From Ditylenchus dipsaci (taxonomy: Eukaryota > Nematoda > Chromadorea > Rhabditida > Anguinidae): a stretch of DNA of 64,000 nucleotides. Below the pieces are notes generated by a model that worked only from the letters and a program-made list of their open reading frames with translations, was not told where the DNA came from and searched no databases. The stretch is taken from contig SADC01000867.1 of NCBI GenBank assembly GCA_004194705.1, forward strand, positions 310,001 to 374,000. Reading direction: 5' to 3'. Positions 11,719 through 24,090 of this stretch are shown piece by piece; the first letter of the stretch is position 1, and every line of letters begins with the position of its first letter. Position numbers and translations under genes: made by a program.

Positions 11719-11945
11719 TACCGTACTTTCTCTAGGAGAAGCGCCGGGGCTTCTATTTTTGATTACCCAGAAATCAGGAAAATTTAAGGTCGATTAGGTT
11801 GAGATTTTCGGGTGCTTGTCAAAATCCAAAAGGCGTTAGAGCTCGTGGGAGTTAAGAAAATGCGATAAACAGCTTTTCAAAATATTGACTGTTCTCTGGA
11901 TACAGACCCTCAAAGTTGAGGGGCTTCTATTAGAGAAAATACGGT
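11719..11945. mobile_element. MITE, TACCGTAT family, copy 3
   Basis: Starts TACCGTACTTTCTCTAGGAG and ends TATTAGAGAAAATACGGT. Core GAGCTCGTGGGAGTTAAGAAAA is shared with copies 1 and 2. Confidence 0.78.
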
Positions 11946-11994
11946 GAACAAAAACCATTAATTATGCTGTTCAACCAAAAATCTTTAAACGGAA

Positions 11995-12150
11995 ATCTTG
12001 ATTTTGCTGCCAAATTTGAACTTCACTGCCAAAATACTAAATTCTGCTGCCAAATTAAAAATTGGCAAATTTAAGATTTTTAGCAGCGAGATTCAGTATT
12101 AAAGGCAAAAAAATTAAGATTTTTAGCAGCAGATTTAAATATTAGCGCTC
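11995..12150. repeat. Short inverted repeat, TTTTGCTGCCAAA type
   Basis: TCTTGATTTTGCTGCCAAAT and CTGCTGCCAAATT on the left recur inverted as TTAAGATTTTTAGCAGC on the right. Probably a small foldback element. Confidence 0.5.
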
Positions 12151-12194
12151 ATGAAATTAATTGAAATTTTTTATTGCGTCATCTAAAATTAGTA

Positions 12195-12452
12195 TTAGGT
12201 TGTCCGGAAGTTCGTTTGGTGCTTATTTTGACAATTTTCCTATGTTAAGCTGCTTTTGTATTTGCAAATAATATACTATTTGAAACCCTAACATTTTTGT
12301 ACAAAATGTGTGGTCGATCTCACCTTTCGTCGACCACACATTTTGTACAGAAATGTTGGAGTTTCGAAATGGCATCTTATTTGCAAATAAAAATGACTTA
12401 ACATAAGAAAATCGTTGAAATAGACAGCGAACAAACTTTCCGGATAACCTAA
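12195..12452. mobile_element. Mariner-like MITE with TA duplication
   Basis: TA, then TTAGGTTGTCCGGAAG, ending CTTTCCGGATAACCTAA and TA. Length 258 bp, almost palindromic, with an inner perfect stem around GTGTGGTCGA and TCGACCACAC near 12308-12346. Ends and TA target resemble mariner-family elements. No transposase remains. Confidence 0.78.
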
Positions 12453-14689
12453 TATTTCTTTCGAGCGGGTACCCCACCTATTCGCACACCTGTATGCCCG
12501 GTTTTTTGGGCAAAATTTTCCAAATCGTACACCAAGGTCAAAAAAACCCGGATAGCTGTTATTCGGTTCCACAAGGTTGTTCACAATAAGATATGTTGGG
12601 AGTTGGAGGTGTGATATGGAAATTTATCCTGAAATAATATCAAAAGCTCTGACTATTTTGACTTTGTCAAAATACTACTAATAGGTATACTTATCAAACG
12701 AATGGTTTCCGAGCAAAATGGCAAATATATTTTGAAAACTACTAGCTTCTTCTTCTTTTTAGGGTGCTCTTTTTAAAAGTAGTAGTAATGCACCTCTGGA
12801 GAGCTGGCTTTAATTTAGCCTATTCAACCACACTTTTCCAAGTATAACAATATTTTTATGTCTGCTTTTGAAAAAAGGAGACGAGTAAAGAACAAGCTGA
12901 TAAATAGCAAAGGGATGACATTTTGCACGAGTTATTATTACATAACTATATTGCTTAAAAATTCATTTCTAGAAAAGGCTTTAATAAACTTACGTGGTTT
13001 CTGCGTGTAAGTAGAACTAACCCAATTCAAAGTTTTTTCAGCTTAACACACTTCTTTCATGTAAATTGAACCTTTATTTTGTAGAATATATCAACCTGTA
13101 AATATGCACTGTCTAGTTTAGCATGGACAAGGTATGGCACAAATTTATGGCACAAAATATTCATCTTTAGTTTTTTGAGCTTGTTCTACGCCGAGTGGAC
13201 GACCACTTGGCTTGGTCGGTGCATGGATTATCCAGTAGAACTGAGGTTGGGTCATAGAAAAACATTTCAAATTTTGAAAAGTACTTTACAAGACAAAAAT
13301 ATTATTACCCGGGTACCACTAAACTACCTGAGTTCCTCAACCTGGGTATGATTACCTGGGTACAGCGAAACCAAGTGGTCGACCCCTTGGTTCAATTTTT
13401 TAACATTTTTCATGTCTCAAAACTTTTTCTGGACTAATGCGGGCACGCTGAACATGATTTGATAATATCACTTCTATTTGAGTACCGATACCTAGACACT
13501 TCTATGATACCCATACACATTCTTGAGGTGGATACCCATTTAGGTGAGGTAATAGGCGAACCTGTAATCTCGGAAAAATTTGTGGGTGAATTTATTTCAC
13601 TTAAATCACCTGAGCATCGGGTACTGCTGCCCAGGCACTTTCACCTGAGTACCGATAGATAGCCACAAAACCTGAGCACCACTTGGATACCCTACGGTAC
13701 ACTACTCCAGAGCTGGGCTTCGTGCAAGTCAAATCGCTGTTTTAGCATCATTAAACCGTGTTCAGCACACGGTTTTAAGCAAGGTACAATTATTTTAAAT
13801 ATTTTCAGCTAAAAAAAATTTCAGATGATGGAGGTGGATACCCACCTAGGAGAGATATCAGGGAGTTTTCCTATCCACCCTGAGGCTAAATGGTCTAAAA
13901 ATGAGTTTTTGACTATCATTCAAGAAAAAATAATGTCTTTTACCACCAGGACTCGAACCTGTAACCTTAATAATTTAAAGGGAATTTACCGCGGGGGAAT
14001 TTACCGTGAGGGAATTTACCGCAGCCCGGCTACTTTCATCGACATTCGGCGAGTTCAACCCCACGGTCCGACACACGCTTTTTTAATTTTTCGCAAATTT
14101 TTCATTATTAGCCTATTCAACGTGAAATTGAAAAGTAGACTTAGGTCATAAATATCTTAATAATAACTTTTCCTATAAAATTTCGAGTACAGGTCAGACG
14201 AAAGTCCGGAGTTTACGTCAAATATAGGCAAAAATGAGGAAAATCATTTTCTCGCATAAAAAGTGCGAAAAGTCGCATTTTTAGACGTTTTATGTAGCAA
14301 ACAAAAGCTGAGAATCTTCTCTTTCATATGAATTAGAAAAATTTTATAAAAGTTGATTTTTGAAAACTATAAGCCATTTGAAGTCTAGAACCCTATTTCT
14401 AGTAAAATTCGAAGATTTTTCCCTTTCTTACAAAATTTATTTGAATTTTCAGAACTCACCCACTGCCCATTTCCTGCTACTTTGAAAGGCCGTGGAACTT
14501 ACGGAAATACATCAAAAACATCGATCCTAGTAGCAAATACCCCCCTCTCAATACCCAAATACTAGTCCCAGACCCCGAAAAAGCGCATGAGACATTTTGG
14601 CGCTAGTATCACATACTCTTACCTCCAAAGACCATAGTGTCGTATACTAAACAAATACCAAGATTTCAAAGGCGAAAAGCTGAACCGCA
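12453..14689. other. Intergenic with GTGGATACCCA-type repeats, no gene
   Basis: Inverted copies of AAGTGGTCGACC lie at about 13196-13215 and 13372-13386. GAGGTGGATACCCA recurs at 13526 and 13831, and similar phrases occur at 2.86 and 61.5 kb, so this is another dispersed family. A tRNA-like B-box, antisense, lies at about 13943-13962, followed by a triplicated GGAATTTACCG. The 108-codon frame at 13825 lies inside this repeat and is not a gene. Confidence 0.45.
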
Positions 14690-14693
14690 TTAA

Positions 14694-14856
14694 AGGAGCA
14701 TGCTCGTCGCCGATGTAATTTTCAAAAGGCGGGTACCAGGTAAATTTAAAAATAGTGTTCTTTTAAAGTGCAAATTTCAGAAAATCACTCTCACCACTTA
14801 ATAGCATCGGTGCCTCAGCCTTTCAAAATATTTCCATCTGCGGCGAGCATGCTCCT
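14694..14856. mobile_element. TTAA-flanked MITE, 163 bp
   Basis: TTAA then AGGAGCATGCTCGTCGC; right end GCGGCGAGCATGCTCCT then TTAA. Same TTAA target and CATGC-type end as the copies at 8138, 35144, 37412 and 50668. Confidence 0.82.
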
Positions 14857-14860
14857 TTAA

Positions 14861-15514
14861 AGGGTGATCAAGTGTAACAATTAATATGTAAATTGCTGAC
14901 TTATTGATCGAGGGAGAGGAGAAGTGAAATTCGTCCCTTGCGTGATGCAAGAAAAGACTAAAAATCAGAGCAAAAGCAAAGTCAAATGCCTTTAATTTGT
15001 AAAGTTGAGTTGTTGGTAGGATTACGGCGAAAACATTCACAACCAAACTTTTGTCTGCTTTTCAATTTTCCTATAGAGCAATTAAAAAAAATTGTCTTAC
15101 TAAATTTGACCTTAAAGGTTATTTACCGCAACTTTTTGAAGACATTTATTTCAAGTATGAAAGCAAATTTTTTACAGTATATTTTTCGCCGAACTCTGAT
15201 ATGTGGAAACCTTTATCTGTTTCAATACACTTAATAACGAGCTTGACTGCCAAAGTCTGATATTATCTTGGATAAAAATATATTTTTGGAATGAATAGAA
15301 CAATAAGTTTATTAGCAAACTAAAATCACAGATGATGGAACAAATAAAAATTGAATCTAGAGCAACTAGCGTTGTGGAGAATTTAACAATAATATTCCTG
15401 AGTATTGGGCTTTCTGTTTTAAAACAGTTTACAGGGTGAGTCGTAAAACTCGGATACTTTTTAAACAATTTTTTATAGATAGTTGGGTTTTCGCTTTGAT
15501 TTTATCGGCTGGGG
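14861..15514. other. Intergenic, no gene seen
   Basis: AT-rich. Overlapping 60-98-codon frames on both strands show no domain or splice structure. Confidence 0.3.
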
Positions 15515-15935
15515 AAACTTGCCAAAAACGACATTTGCCGAACGTATGCCAAATCACTTTCGCCAAAACGAAATGTGTCAAATTGAAATTTGCCAAGAGT
15601 AGCTTTTGCTTGAAAGAAATAGGTTAGCAATTTAGACTTAACCATAGTTGGATCGCCGCCGGCGGCACCCTTTTGGTTACCTTCGGCGCCCCCCGGCGGT
15701 GCCCGGCGGTCATAGTTTTTTGAGATGATTGTGCCGCTCTCATCTCAAAAAACTATGACCGCGGGCACCGCCGGGGGCCGCCGAAGGTAACTGAAGGGGT
15801 GCCGCCGGCGGCGGTCCAACTAAGGACTTAACCAAACTTTTTCAAGTGAAACCCAATTTGGCAAATTTTATTTTGACGAATGTCGTTTTGGCAAATGCTG
15901 TTTTGGCAAATGTCGTTTTCGGCAAGTTTCTCTCA
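15515..15935. repeat. Nested inverted repeats with a GC-rich hairpin
   Basis: The outer arms read GCCAAAACGA/TTTGCC and inverse (15520-15600 and 15855-15930). Inside, 15645-15822 is a hairpin with arms of about 80 bases, starting GTTGGATCGCCGCCGGCGGC and ending GCCGCCGGCGGCGGTCCAAC around a short loop. The GC content is far above its surroundings. Probably one MITE inside another. Confidence 0.7.
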
Positions 15936-16392
15936 GCTTTTTTATCGCTATCATTCATTGCTCTCTGCGTTCATATAATCTTTTTACTGCATTCTTTCAA
16001 CGAAACTGTGTACGAAACCAAATTTTCAATGGCTTAAACTTTCAAAAGTCGGAAATCAGTTGCAAAAACAGATTGCTCGTAGATCACCCCATAACCTCTT
16101 TTAATCGGCCAAGGCCATTTATTCTTCACATCCATGTAAAAATACCCGTTCTCAAGGATGAATAGTTAGCAATTTAGGTATATACGGCAGTATTCGAATT
16201 TTTCGACCCAGCGTGCACAACTTATGAATCACAGAAAAATATTTTTTGTGTCTTATATGATTGGATTAAAGAAACTGCGAAAACAAGTACTTGTTACATT
16301 ATTCTTGTATTCTGGTTGTGTTTGGACTCTGTTGTTGTTGATTTTGCTGCTGAAAGTTCAAAAGACTCAACTATGCACAAACAACTTATATT
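15936..16392. other. 3' flank of the NAB gene, nothing else seen
   Basis: AT-rich, no recognisable gene or repeat. Confidence 0.35.
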
Positions 16393-19300
16393 TTACAATT
16401 TTATAAGCCAGAAAAGTTCTTGGTCAGTAAAGTGCCTTTTTAAGTCACATGACATTGTATTTGCCGAGGCTTTAACCTTGAGACACAATTTAGGTTTGAG
16501 ATCTTGGTTTTCCCTAACATTTCGGGAATCCTTCACTACTTCAGCCGAAACACTACCTACCCTTCTTTTCTTTATGGGAGCCTGCAACTGAGACCTTTCG
16601 AAGCATTCTTCCAGCCGTATTGCCCTTTGTTCCATGGTTGCCTTGTGATTGGTTGAGCTAGTTGATTCCACTGAGTTGGGTCTGAAGATGTCTCCGTTTT
16701 CCAGACCTTCAGTAGCACTGGCATGCCCACCCACTTGAGGCGAAGGGGAAGGGCTAAAACTAAAAGATATTTATAAGTTTCGACAATCCTACCCACCTAG
16801 TCGAACCAACCGAACTGTGCTCTGGGCTTTGAGAGCGCTCACTACTTCTTTCTGTAGAATCGTAAGCTGCTTCCTCGCCAACCATACCACTTCTTTTGCG
16901 ATTACGCCGACGACTCAAGTGTCTGCGGCTCATGCCTCGAAGTCCGCGAAAACCAGCAGAGCGGACAAGCTTGATACGGATAATATAAAACCACTTTAGT
17001 TAGGAAAAAATATTTACTTTTCTGGCCAATGGAAATAATTCGTCCCTACGAGTGAGCAGTTCAGGCCGGCAAATGCACAGCTGTGCAGCTGCTTCATTTA
17101 CAAGGGCTTCGTGGAAAGTAAGTGGTTTGTCTGCTTTTCGTTTGGCGTCAAACCTGCCATAGATGGCAGAGAAGCGCCGGAACTCAATTAGTCGACGGGG
17201 ATGCTCTATTGCAACGACATTGCGTCTAACAACTCTCTTAAAAATTATTATTTGTTTGTGAAAAAATATTTTATGAAAGATTTTTGGATGTCATTTTTGT
17301 TTGCCTTGCATACAAGCCAAAATACTGCTTGGTCTTGGTCGACGTCGACTTTTTTGAACTTCTTTCGCGGCCAGAGATGATTTTTTCAAGTATTGTTTAT
17401 ATGTTTTTCGATACCAAACAATAGCTTAGGAGCTAAGCTTTTTTTACATCAAAAAACTTTTTATTTATATGACAATAATGTGTGAAATAGTTCAATATGA
17501 AAAACATAAAAATGATACTAGAAAAAATTATCTCTAGTCACCGACATCGACCAAGACCAACGGGTGTGTCCAGAGGGTGACAAATTTTCGACAATTATTC
17601 GAGACAATCATTTTGGATCATTTTTTTCAAACTTCCGAGTTCACATCAGTCGATGTTCACAGTTTTTGTTGAACTTTATTTTGAAATTTAAATTTAGTTG
17701 CATTTACAATAGTTGGGTTGGAATCCAACAAACCAACCACAATCTTAAATTTTTTTGTTTAATTTTGTGAAAAAAATAAATATTAAATATTTTCGGGCTT
17801 AGTTTTAATTTAACACGCATAAAGTTGATGACCCCTTTTTAGTAATTTTCTTAAGCAGTTTTAAAGCAAACTTGCTGATTTTCTTTTTGTTGTGCACTAG
17901 CCTGGGCTCAACCCTGGGTAGTTGGTTTGTGAGGAGCCGTGCACTCTCAGCCAGTTGCCTTATGTCCGTATCACAGAGACTGGGAATTTCAAACAACTGG
18001 TCTAGAACACACATACACTTCTTTTTAGACCAACCATGAGTACAACAATAAATGCAAAACAAACATATCATGCTGGAAGGGTCCATTGCTGCAGCTGAGC
18101 TCATGGAAGATGACGAAGAAGCCACTAGGCCAAAGTCGTTGGCTATCTCTGAGTGTGTCTGTGCGTTTGTTTTTTGCACTGGAGAGAGGGTATCGACTGC
18201 TGGACGGGTATCTACACCTTTCATAGGAGAGCAGGAGTCCACGGAAGTTGAGCCATGAATAATAGGCGGTGGGGTTACCTGACAGCCACTACTCACTAAA
18301 CTCATAAGCACAGAGTCAGGGAAAGGCAAGATTATGTTGGCTGTGCCCCCGACCACACTATTACTACCACTGCTACTGCTTGGGATGGCTTTAATTGTTG
18401 AAGAGGGAGGAGAAGGGCTGACCACACTGCCTGGAATTTATTAGATAATTATTCAGCTGAGTTTTTAGACCTTACCTTTGGAGGTGGAAGCCACCAATGT
18501 TTCATCTAGCTGACTGGATGCCATCAATGCAGACAGGTCTAGTTGGTTGGGCATGAAACCAGGAATTAGAAACTGCAGTGCTGAAGTCAGGCCTTCAATT
18601 GGGGAGGTGGACGAAGGAAAGTCCATGGGCGGAAAACCGACAAAGTTGACAGAAGTCATCAAAAATTGGGCTCTGTTCAAAGAGAACTCCTAAATAGTTT
18701 TTTAGGATTCACACTTATTTTATAGCAACTAACATTCAGAGTTCTTTGAAGTCGCCTGACATGCAGTGGCTTCTGAGACATACCTACCAGTGACATTATT
18801 TCCAGAAATTCCTGCTCGTCGCATTGCATTATTTGGTCAATGTCATCCCCACCCTTGAAAAACCGTTTACAGTCAACTCTCGATGTATATTGCACGAACG
18901 CCTGACGACTCGATACAAAACTGACTGGATACACTGACTGGATACAGTTTCAATCCCCATTTATGATATTTTACATTTTTTATATAAGTTCAGGTACGGG
19001 TAGCCAGCTCTATATCAGGATGGGCTCAAACATGTTTTACAAACCTTTTCATAGTTCGAAAACACGTTTGAGCCCGTCTTAACGTACTCTGGCATACCCT
19101 GAGCCTAAGTTATCTGAGCCTTGTTATCAAAATACAACGCCAAAACACTACAGTATGGCAAAAATAGGTGCTACAGATATTCTTGAAAGGAATAGTATAA
19201 ACTACCATGGTTTGGTGAGGCTGAAAAGATGTTTTATTATATCCAATCCCACCACTTAGGTAAAATTCAGTAACTTAGTGTATCCAGTCGGTGTATCCAG

Positions 19301-19943
19301 TCGTCAATGTATCCAGTCGGTGTATCCAGTCAGTTTTTGTATCCAGTCGGTGGTATACCATAGTCGGTGGTATACCCAAAAATTTGTTTTAGCCAAAGTC
19401 TTAACGACTTTTTTACATCCCTTTTGATTTTTTTTGAATTTTCCTTGGTCAGTCCAGTCAAAAATGTTGCAAGGTTTCTGATTTCATCGATCATTTTTCA
19501 AGAACTCAATATTTAAGTCAAAAAAATCTTGCCAGCATAATTAAAAATAAGATGGTGATTTTTAAGAAATTCTAACAAATTAGCAAATTCACAAAAAGTG
19601 ATCAGCGAAACCAGGGTCATTGCAATCTACCAGGCTGAGCTGACCAATCATAACTAGAATTTAAAAAACTTTGCAAATAGAATTAAAAAGGTAATCGTAT
19701 GAAACAGACTTTTGGTAAATGAGTGAGGGATAGTCGACTTTGTTATCGAGAGACTACTGCGCTTCACATTAGTTCGATCTTTAGAAAACTGTCTTCGGAA
19801 AAAGGCTAACTACTGAAAAGTTTAAAAAATAGTTTGATCACCTGTGAAATAAACGTCTCGTAATACTGAGTAAGTTTTGCCTTGTAGAGTACTGCCTGGA
19901 GTTGCCACTCTGATAGACTGGTCGCTTTTTTCATTCCAGTCAT
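16393..19943 (-). CDS. mab-10: NAB-family transcriptional co-repressor (MAB-10 homologue)
   Basis: Nuclear co-repressor that in other animals binds EGR-type zinc-finger factors (LIN-29 partner in C. elegans). Seven minus-strand exons with agreeing phases: 19842-19943, 18734-18853, 18476-18689, about 17817-18430, 17018-17236, 16797-16969 and 16393-16759, about 602 residues. NCD1 spans exons 1-2: [20 protein letters not shown] joined to GGDDIDQIM, then [11 protein letters not shown] and [13 protein letters not shown] Ser/Thr/Pro-rich linker follows. NCD2 spans exons 4-5 (ending [10 protein letters not shown], then [22 protein letters not shown] and [11 protein letters not shown]). The tail is basic and serine-rich. 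The ATG follows an AATTACAG that could be a trans-splice site. The exon 4 donor is the least certain join; reading through would stop at 17805, before NCD2. Acceptors of exons 2, 5 and 6 are AAG rather than CAG. Intron 1 carries a transposon. Confidence 0.9.
18918..19355. mobile_element. MITE in NAB intron 1 with GTATCCAGTC-array ends
   Basis: Left edge AACTGACTGGATACACTGAC, right edge with four inverted copies of GTATCCAGTCGGT. The terminal arms are tandem units, as in the MULE at 55.3 kb. The centre includes inverted CTCAAACATGTTTTAC/ACACGTTTGAGCCC. It lies wholly in intron 1. Confidence 0.68.
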
Positions 19944-20526
19944 TCTGTAATTGTTTGCCTTTAGTTATAAAATTATAATTTAATTTATAATTTCAAAATT
20001 ATTTTACCTTTGTCGTGAATGTCTTTCTTTATTTCTGTCATGGACAAGGACAAATTTAAAAATATTGCTAGAACAGGTAAGAATTCAGTGAAGAAAAATA
20101 AGATAAACTATCTGCTACAATATTTTCATTTGGAGAAGGCCTGAAAACTGGCAGAATTATTTGTGAAGTGTTAAGCACAGAGCCTACTATTATAAAAATG
20201 AAAATCAAATGACTATGGTGCGTAGCTTATAGCATTTATATAAAAAGCAATCAAGACTGAATCGCGTGCAACAAATAACTTTACTTTTTACACTGGTAAA
20301 TAAAAAATTGGAATTAAACAAGGAATTTAGTATTATAGTAAAGACCCTGTTTTTATCTGGTCTGTTTTGCCTTTGCTTGCTAGAGATTGACATTTAACAT
20401 TATTCTTCTTTGGGAATTAATATTTTGTCTAACTAATCAAAAAATAGGGTTGCAAGCACAAATAACTGAATATTATGACTATTTCATAGTTGATCAATAA
20501 AGCATCGTTCCGTTTGTATTCCGTCA
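19944..20526. other. Upstream flank of NAB; possible tiny divergent ORF
   Basis: On the plus strand ATGGACAAGGACAAATT at 20040 runs to a GTAAGA donor near 20079, and a second frame to a TGA near 20211 could join it, giving under 40 residues. The acceptor is poor, so I do not call it a gene. Confidence 0.2.
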
Positions 20527-20654
20527 GGAGCAGCCTGTGCCGATTCTAATTGCGCCAAAATCAAGAGCTATATTCGGCAAATATTTACCGCATATTGCTC
20601 TTGATTTTGGCACAATTTGCGGGGCACAATGTGAATTGGCACAGGCTGCTCCTG
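20527..20654. repeat. 128-bp hairpin
   Basis: GGAGCAGCCTGTGCC at one end and GGCACAGGCTGCTCC at the other, with a second inner stem around AAATCAAGAGC and GCTCTTGATTT. Probably a MITE. Confidence 0.65.
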
Positions 20655-20699
20655 CCCATTTTCCTAAACCACATGCCCATGTCATATTTTTTCGTGTCT

Positions 20700-22556
20700 G
20701 AATTTTCAACTTTTTATGGCTTTATTCAGTAGGAAACAAAAAAGGTAAGGAAAAATTGGAATTAATGTGTTGAATTTTGACTAGAAAATTAAACTTTGCA
20801 AGCTTAAGTCAATTTTATTTTTATTCCTTATTTTATTAAGAGGTTGTATACTGTTTGTGATTATCTTTTCGATAATTTTTTCCGCAAAAAAATGTTTGAT
20901 GAAAAAAGTTTCCTAGAAATTTTTGCTTTGGTCTCCCAAGCTGATTTTTTTGATCTTTTTTCTTTTAACTGTTTCAAAAAGCTTTCAAGTGCCCTTTTTT
21001 GTCAGAAATATATATTTTTCAGCAAATATATAAGGGATCACCGTTAAACTATTCATATTTTTTGCGTAAAAATGATTAAAAGTCTGAATAAACAATTTTG
21101 AAACTCTTAGAGAGAAAAAAGTTTTCAAAAAATCAACAGCTGGGACTAAGGCATATTTTTGGGGTGGGCGCGAATGCATATAGAGCCAAATAAAGTCATT
21201 ATTTCTTTTCGATATACATCTCAAACTTGAGGACTCACAAAACTCGATGTGGTGTAAGATTACAAAAAATGCGAGTAAAGCCAAAAATAGAAACCAGGTT
21301 TGTAAAAAATCTATTTAAATAACTTCTGGTTTAAAAAGAAGAGAATGTGTGCTCTGCAAAATAACGGTTTGCTAGACACACACACAAAAAGGTAGAAAAG
21401 AGCAAGTTAACAAAAGTGATTCTCCTTACACTACAGTCATCATCAGAAAAATCAAAAAGAAATTTCATTTCACAACTTTTCAAAGGCCAAAAAAGCCAAT
21501 AGGAAAGAGGCAACAGAACCGGATTTTTTGCTCGCTTCATGCGAAAAAAAAAGTTTATTTCCATCAATCACCAGGCATTACCTTTATCAAAAACCCGATT
21601 TTATCTGCCGGTTGGGGACAATACTGTATTGTCAATAAATTATTACGAGATTACTTGGTTGGTCTGTATTTTAAATTATAAAAAGAAAAGAACAAAGTTC
21701 AACATTTTTTTGAAATATTGTCAAAAAGTTGCAAAGCGCTCACCCAAAATCACAAGCATATAGTAAAGATTGGCTACGGACCACAAAATGATAATTTATT
21801 GTTGATTATGCTACAAAAATAGTCCTCACTTTACAAAAATGCACTTAGAAAGCAGCAAAAAAGAGCAAGTAATCTAAAAAATGACTGCTGTTGGAGCTGT
21901 ACCAGTCTGCCCCCGATACGCAATGCGAATGACATTTCCAATAATTTTTTGCTTCTTTATCTCCCCTCGTTCATTGCAAAAACTCCGACCGCACAAAAAC
22001 TGGCAGACAGCAATTCTGGGATATCTCGAAAAATCTCTTTTTAGGGCGAAAAGACAGGTCAAATGTAAAAAAGAGTTCATTTGGGAGACAACTACTGAAT
22101 TAAAAAAGCTATTTGCATATAATAAATATCAAAAGTATTGCATAATTTCAACAACTAATATTTATGTACATTTTTTTGCAGATGTGGTCGGGTTTTATTC
22201 TCGTTGAGAATTTTTCAATGAGAAGATAGGTGACCCAGGACTGCACTCCAGGGCTAAAACCCGCCACGGTCCCTGGTTTGCACGAATAAAACAAGAATTT
22301 TCTCTGAAGCGGACAAAACTGGTTCGTTACCCCTGTTGTGTATTATTAAAAAGTAGATTTTTCATAAAATTTTGAATGCCTAGCCTTGAATGTAGTTTAT
22401 CTCGCTAAAATCCACCTTTTCAAGGCTGATGGATTTCTGATGAGATCCATGGTATCACAGGGTTTCAAAATGTAGAGCAGAGAACTAAACTTCAGAGAGC
22501 TGAAAATTTGTGAGAAATATCTCATTTCTATATAAAACTTATAACCGAAATATAGC
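20700..22556. other. AT-rich intergenic, no gene seen
   Basis: Frames of 60-108 codons exist on both strands around 21331-21567 and 21874-22207, but overlap each other in opposite directions and show no domain. ACACACACACA lies at about 21377. Confidence 0.3.
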
Positions 22557-22922
22557 ACGGTGAGGATTCCGCAAAGGTTAACTCCGTGGCGGATAATTCT
22601 GCGGAATTTTGATTTTTGACGTCCCTGCTAAGTAAAAAGCAAATTCTGTCACTAGACTTATGTTCAGTAGGGTCAATTCTACATTTACCATCGTCAAATT
22701 TTACCTTATTGTCCAAGTTCAAATTCTTTCCGGTACAAAACACATTTTAAAAATAACTTAGTATCTCAAATTTGACTTCCAGTCTAAGATATAAAGGCAC
22801 CTGTGTATGCAAACAGCCAATCCGGTGCCACTGTTTGCTTTTTGCTTAGCAGGGACGTCAAAAATCAAAATTTTACAGAATTATCTGCCATGGAATTAAC
22901 CTTTGCGTAATTGTCTTTCGCG
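22557..22922. mobile_element. Inverted-repeat MITE, ~366 bp
   Basis: Arms of about 85 bases: left includes GCAAAGGTTAACTCCGTGGC and GACGTCCCTGCTAAG, right the inverse (CTTAGCAGGGACGTC, GGAATTAACCTTTGC). Confidence 0.75.
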
Positions 22923-23473
22923 GGTTCTCCCGTGTCCAAAATGTGAATCTAAGTGAATCTATTTTACAAAGCTATAAGAAAAATTTTTTATAGCTATAGA
23001 AAATAAAAAAGTTATGAAGCTTAAAAATTCAAAAATTTTAAATTCTGAATCCCTATTTTTTCCGATGAACATTTGTGGTATAATTTGAATTTTTGTCCGA
23101 AAATCAATGTAAAACCTATTTCAGCAAAATTAAAAGACTGCCTTTTCAGGGAGAAGGAAAAAACACACATTTGAGTTTGCAAGTCATGACTACAGTAGGA
23201 ACCTTGAGCGTATTATAGCAAGATTTGACTGTATCAATATTCAGTTTGATATCATCTGAAAATTTTCATTGCATTACTAAAAAAGTTATTGACAGACAAA
23301 GACACAAATGTCACATTCAAATAGTAATGTACTAGGGTCTGCAGGCGCCTATCGGCGCCTATGTTGTTTGGGAACATTAGTTGTTCATGTACATTAGTAG
23401 TTCGGGTAGATTCATCTTCCGAGTGCGTTAATGGTTAGGGTAGATCATCCACCCTACCTGTTGACTAAGCTAC

Positions 23474-23612
23474 TCTACCTCGCCTACCCTTGCCCATCCT
23501 CGCCCATCCTCGCCTACCCTCACACATCCTCGCCTATCCTCGCCTACCCTCGCCCATCCTCGCCTACCCTCGCCTATCCTCGCCTACCCTCGCCCATCCT
23601 CGCCTATCCAAT
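23474..23612. repeat. 10-bp minisatellite, CTCGCCTACC/CTCGCCCATC
   Basis: About a dozen tandem 10-base units alternating CTCGCCTACC, CTCGCCCATC and CTCGCCTATC. The open frame across it is an artefact of the repeat. Confidence 0.85.
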
Positions 23613-23698
23613 TTCGATTATACGTGATTGTGCTTAAAAGGAAGCCAAGATGTTGAACTTGAGGGTTCCGCAGAGATATTTGACATTAATCGGCAAAA

Positions 23699-24090
23699 AC
23701 TGGCCAAAATTGGGTTTGAACCGGAACATCCACCTTAAATCCACACCTGAGAAACCAATGAGTTTTGAGCTTGTCCGGGCAGTTCAAACCCGTTCACTTT
23801 TTAAAATCCACTGTTAAATAGCTCATTTTGTAGCTGAGATTCTTTTGTTTTCACCATTATAAAACATCAACACTGACTTTCTCTATAAAAGTGGCTCAAA
23901 ATTGGGTCTGAAGTTAAAAAATAGGAAAAAGTACACCTAAAAAACCACTGAGTTGAGAGCTTGTCCGGACCAGTTCGACCCCTAAAACCTTTCAAAATCC
24001 ACTGTTCAATAGCTCATTTTGTAGCTGAGATTCTCTAGTTTTCACCATTATATAACATCAATACCGACTTTTCATATAAAAGTGGCTGAA
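23699..24090. repeat. Tandem duplication, unit about 188 bp
   Basis: CCACTGTTAAATAGCTCATT at 23811 recurs as CCACTGTTCAATAGCTCATT at 23999, with the surrounding sequence (GAGCTTGTCCGG, TGTAGCTGAGATTC, TATAAAAGTGGCT) in the same order. Diverged by several percent. Confidence 0.8.

Noticed and set aside
17805..18430. NAB gene ending at the TAA at 17805
   Set aside because: The NCD2 domain continues in exons at 17018-17236 and beyond, so an intron must start before that stop.
23431..23637. 68-codon Pro/Ser-rich frame
   Set aside because: It is a translation of the 10-bp minisatellite.
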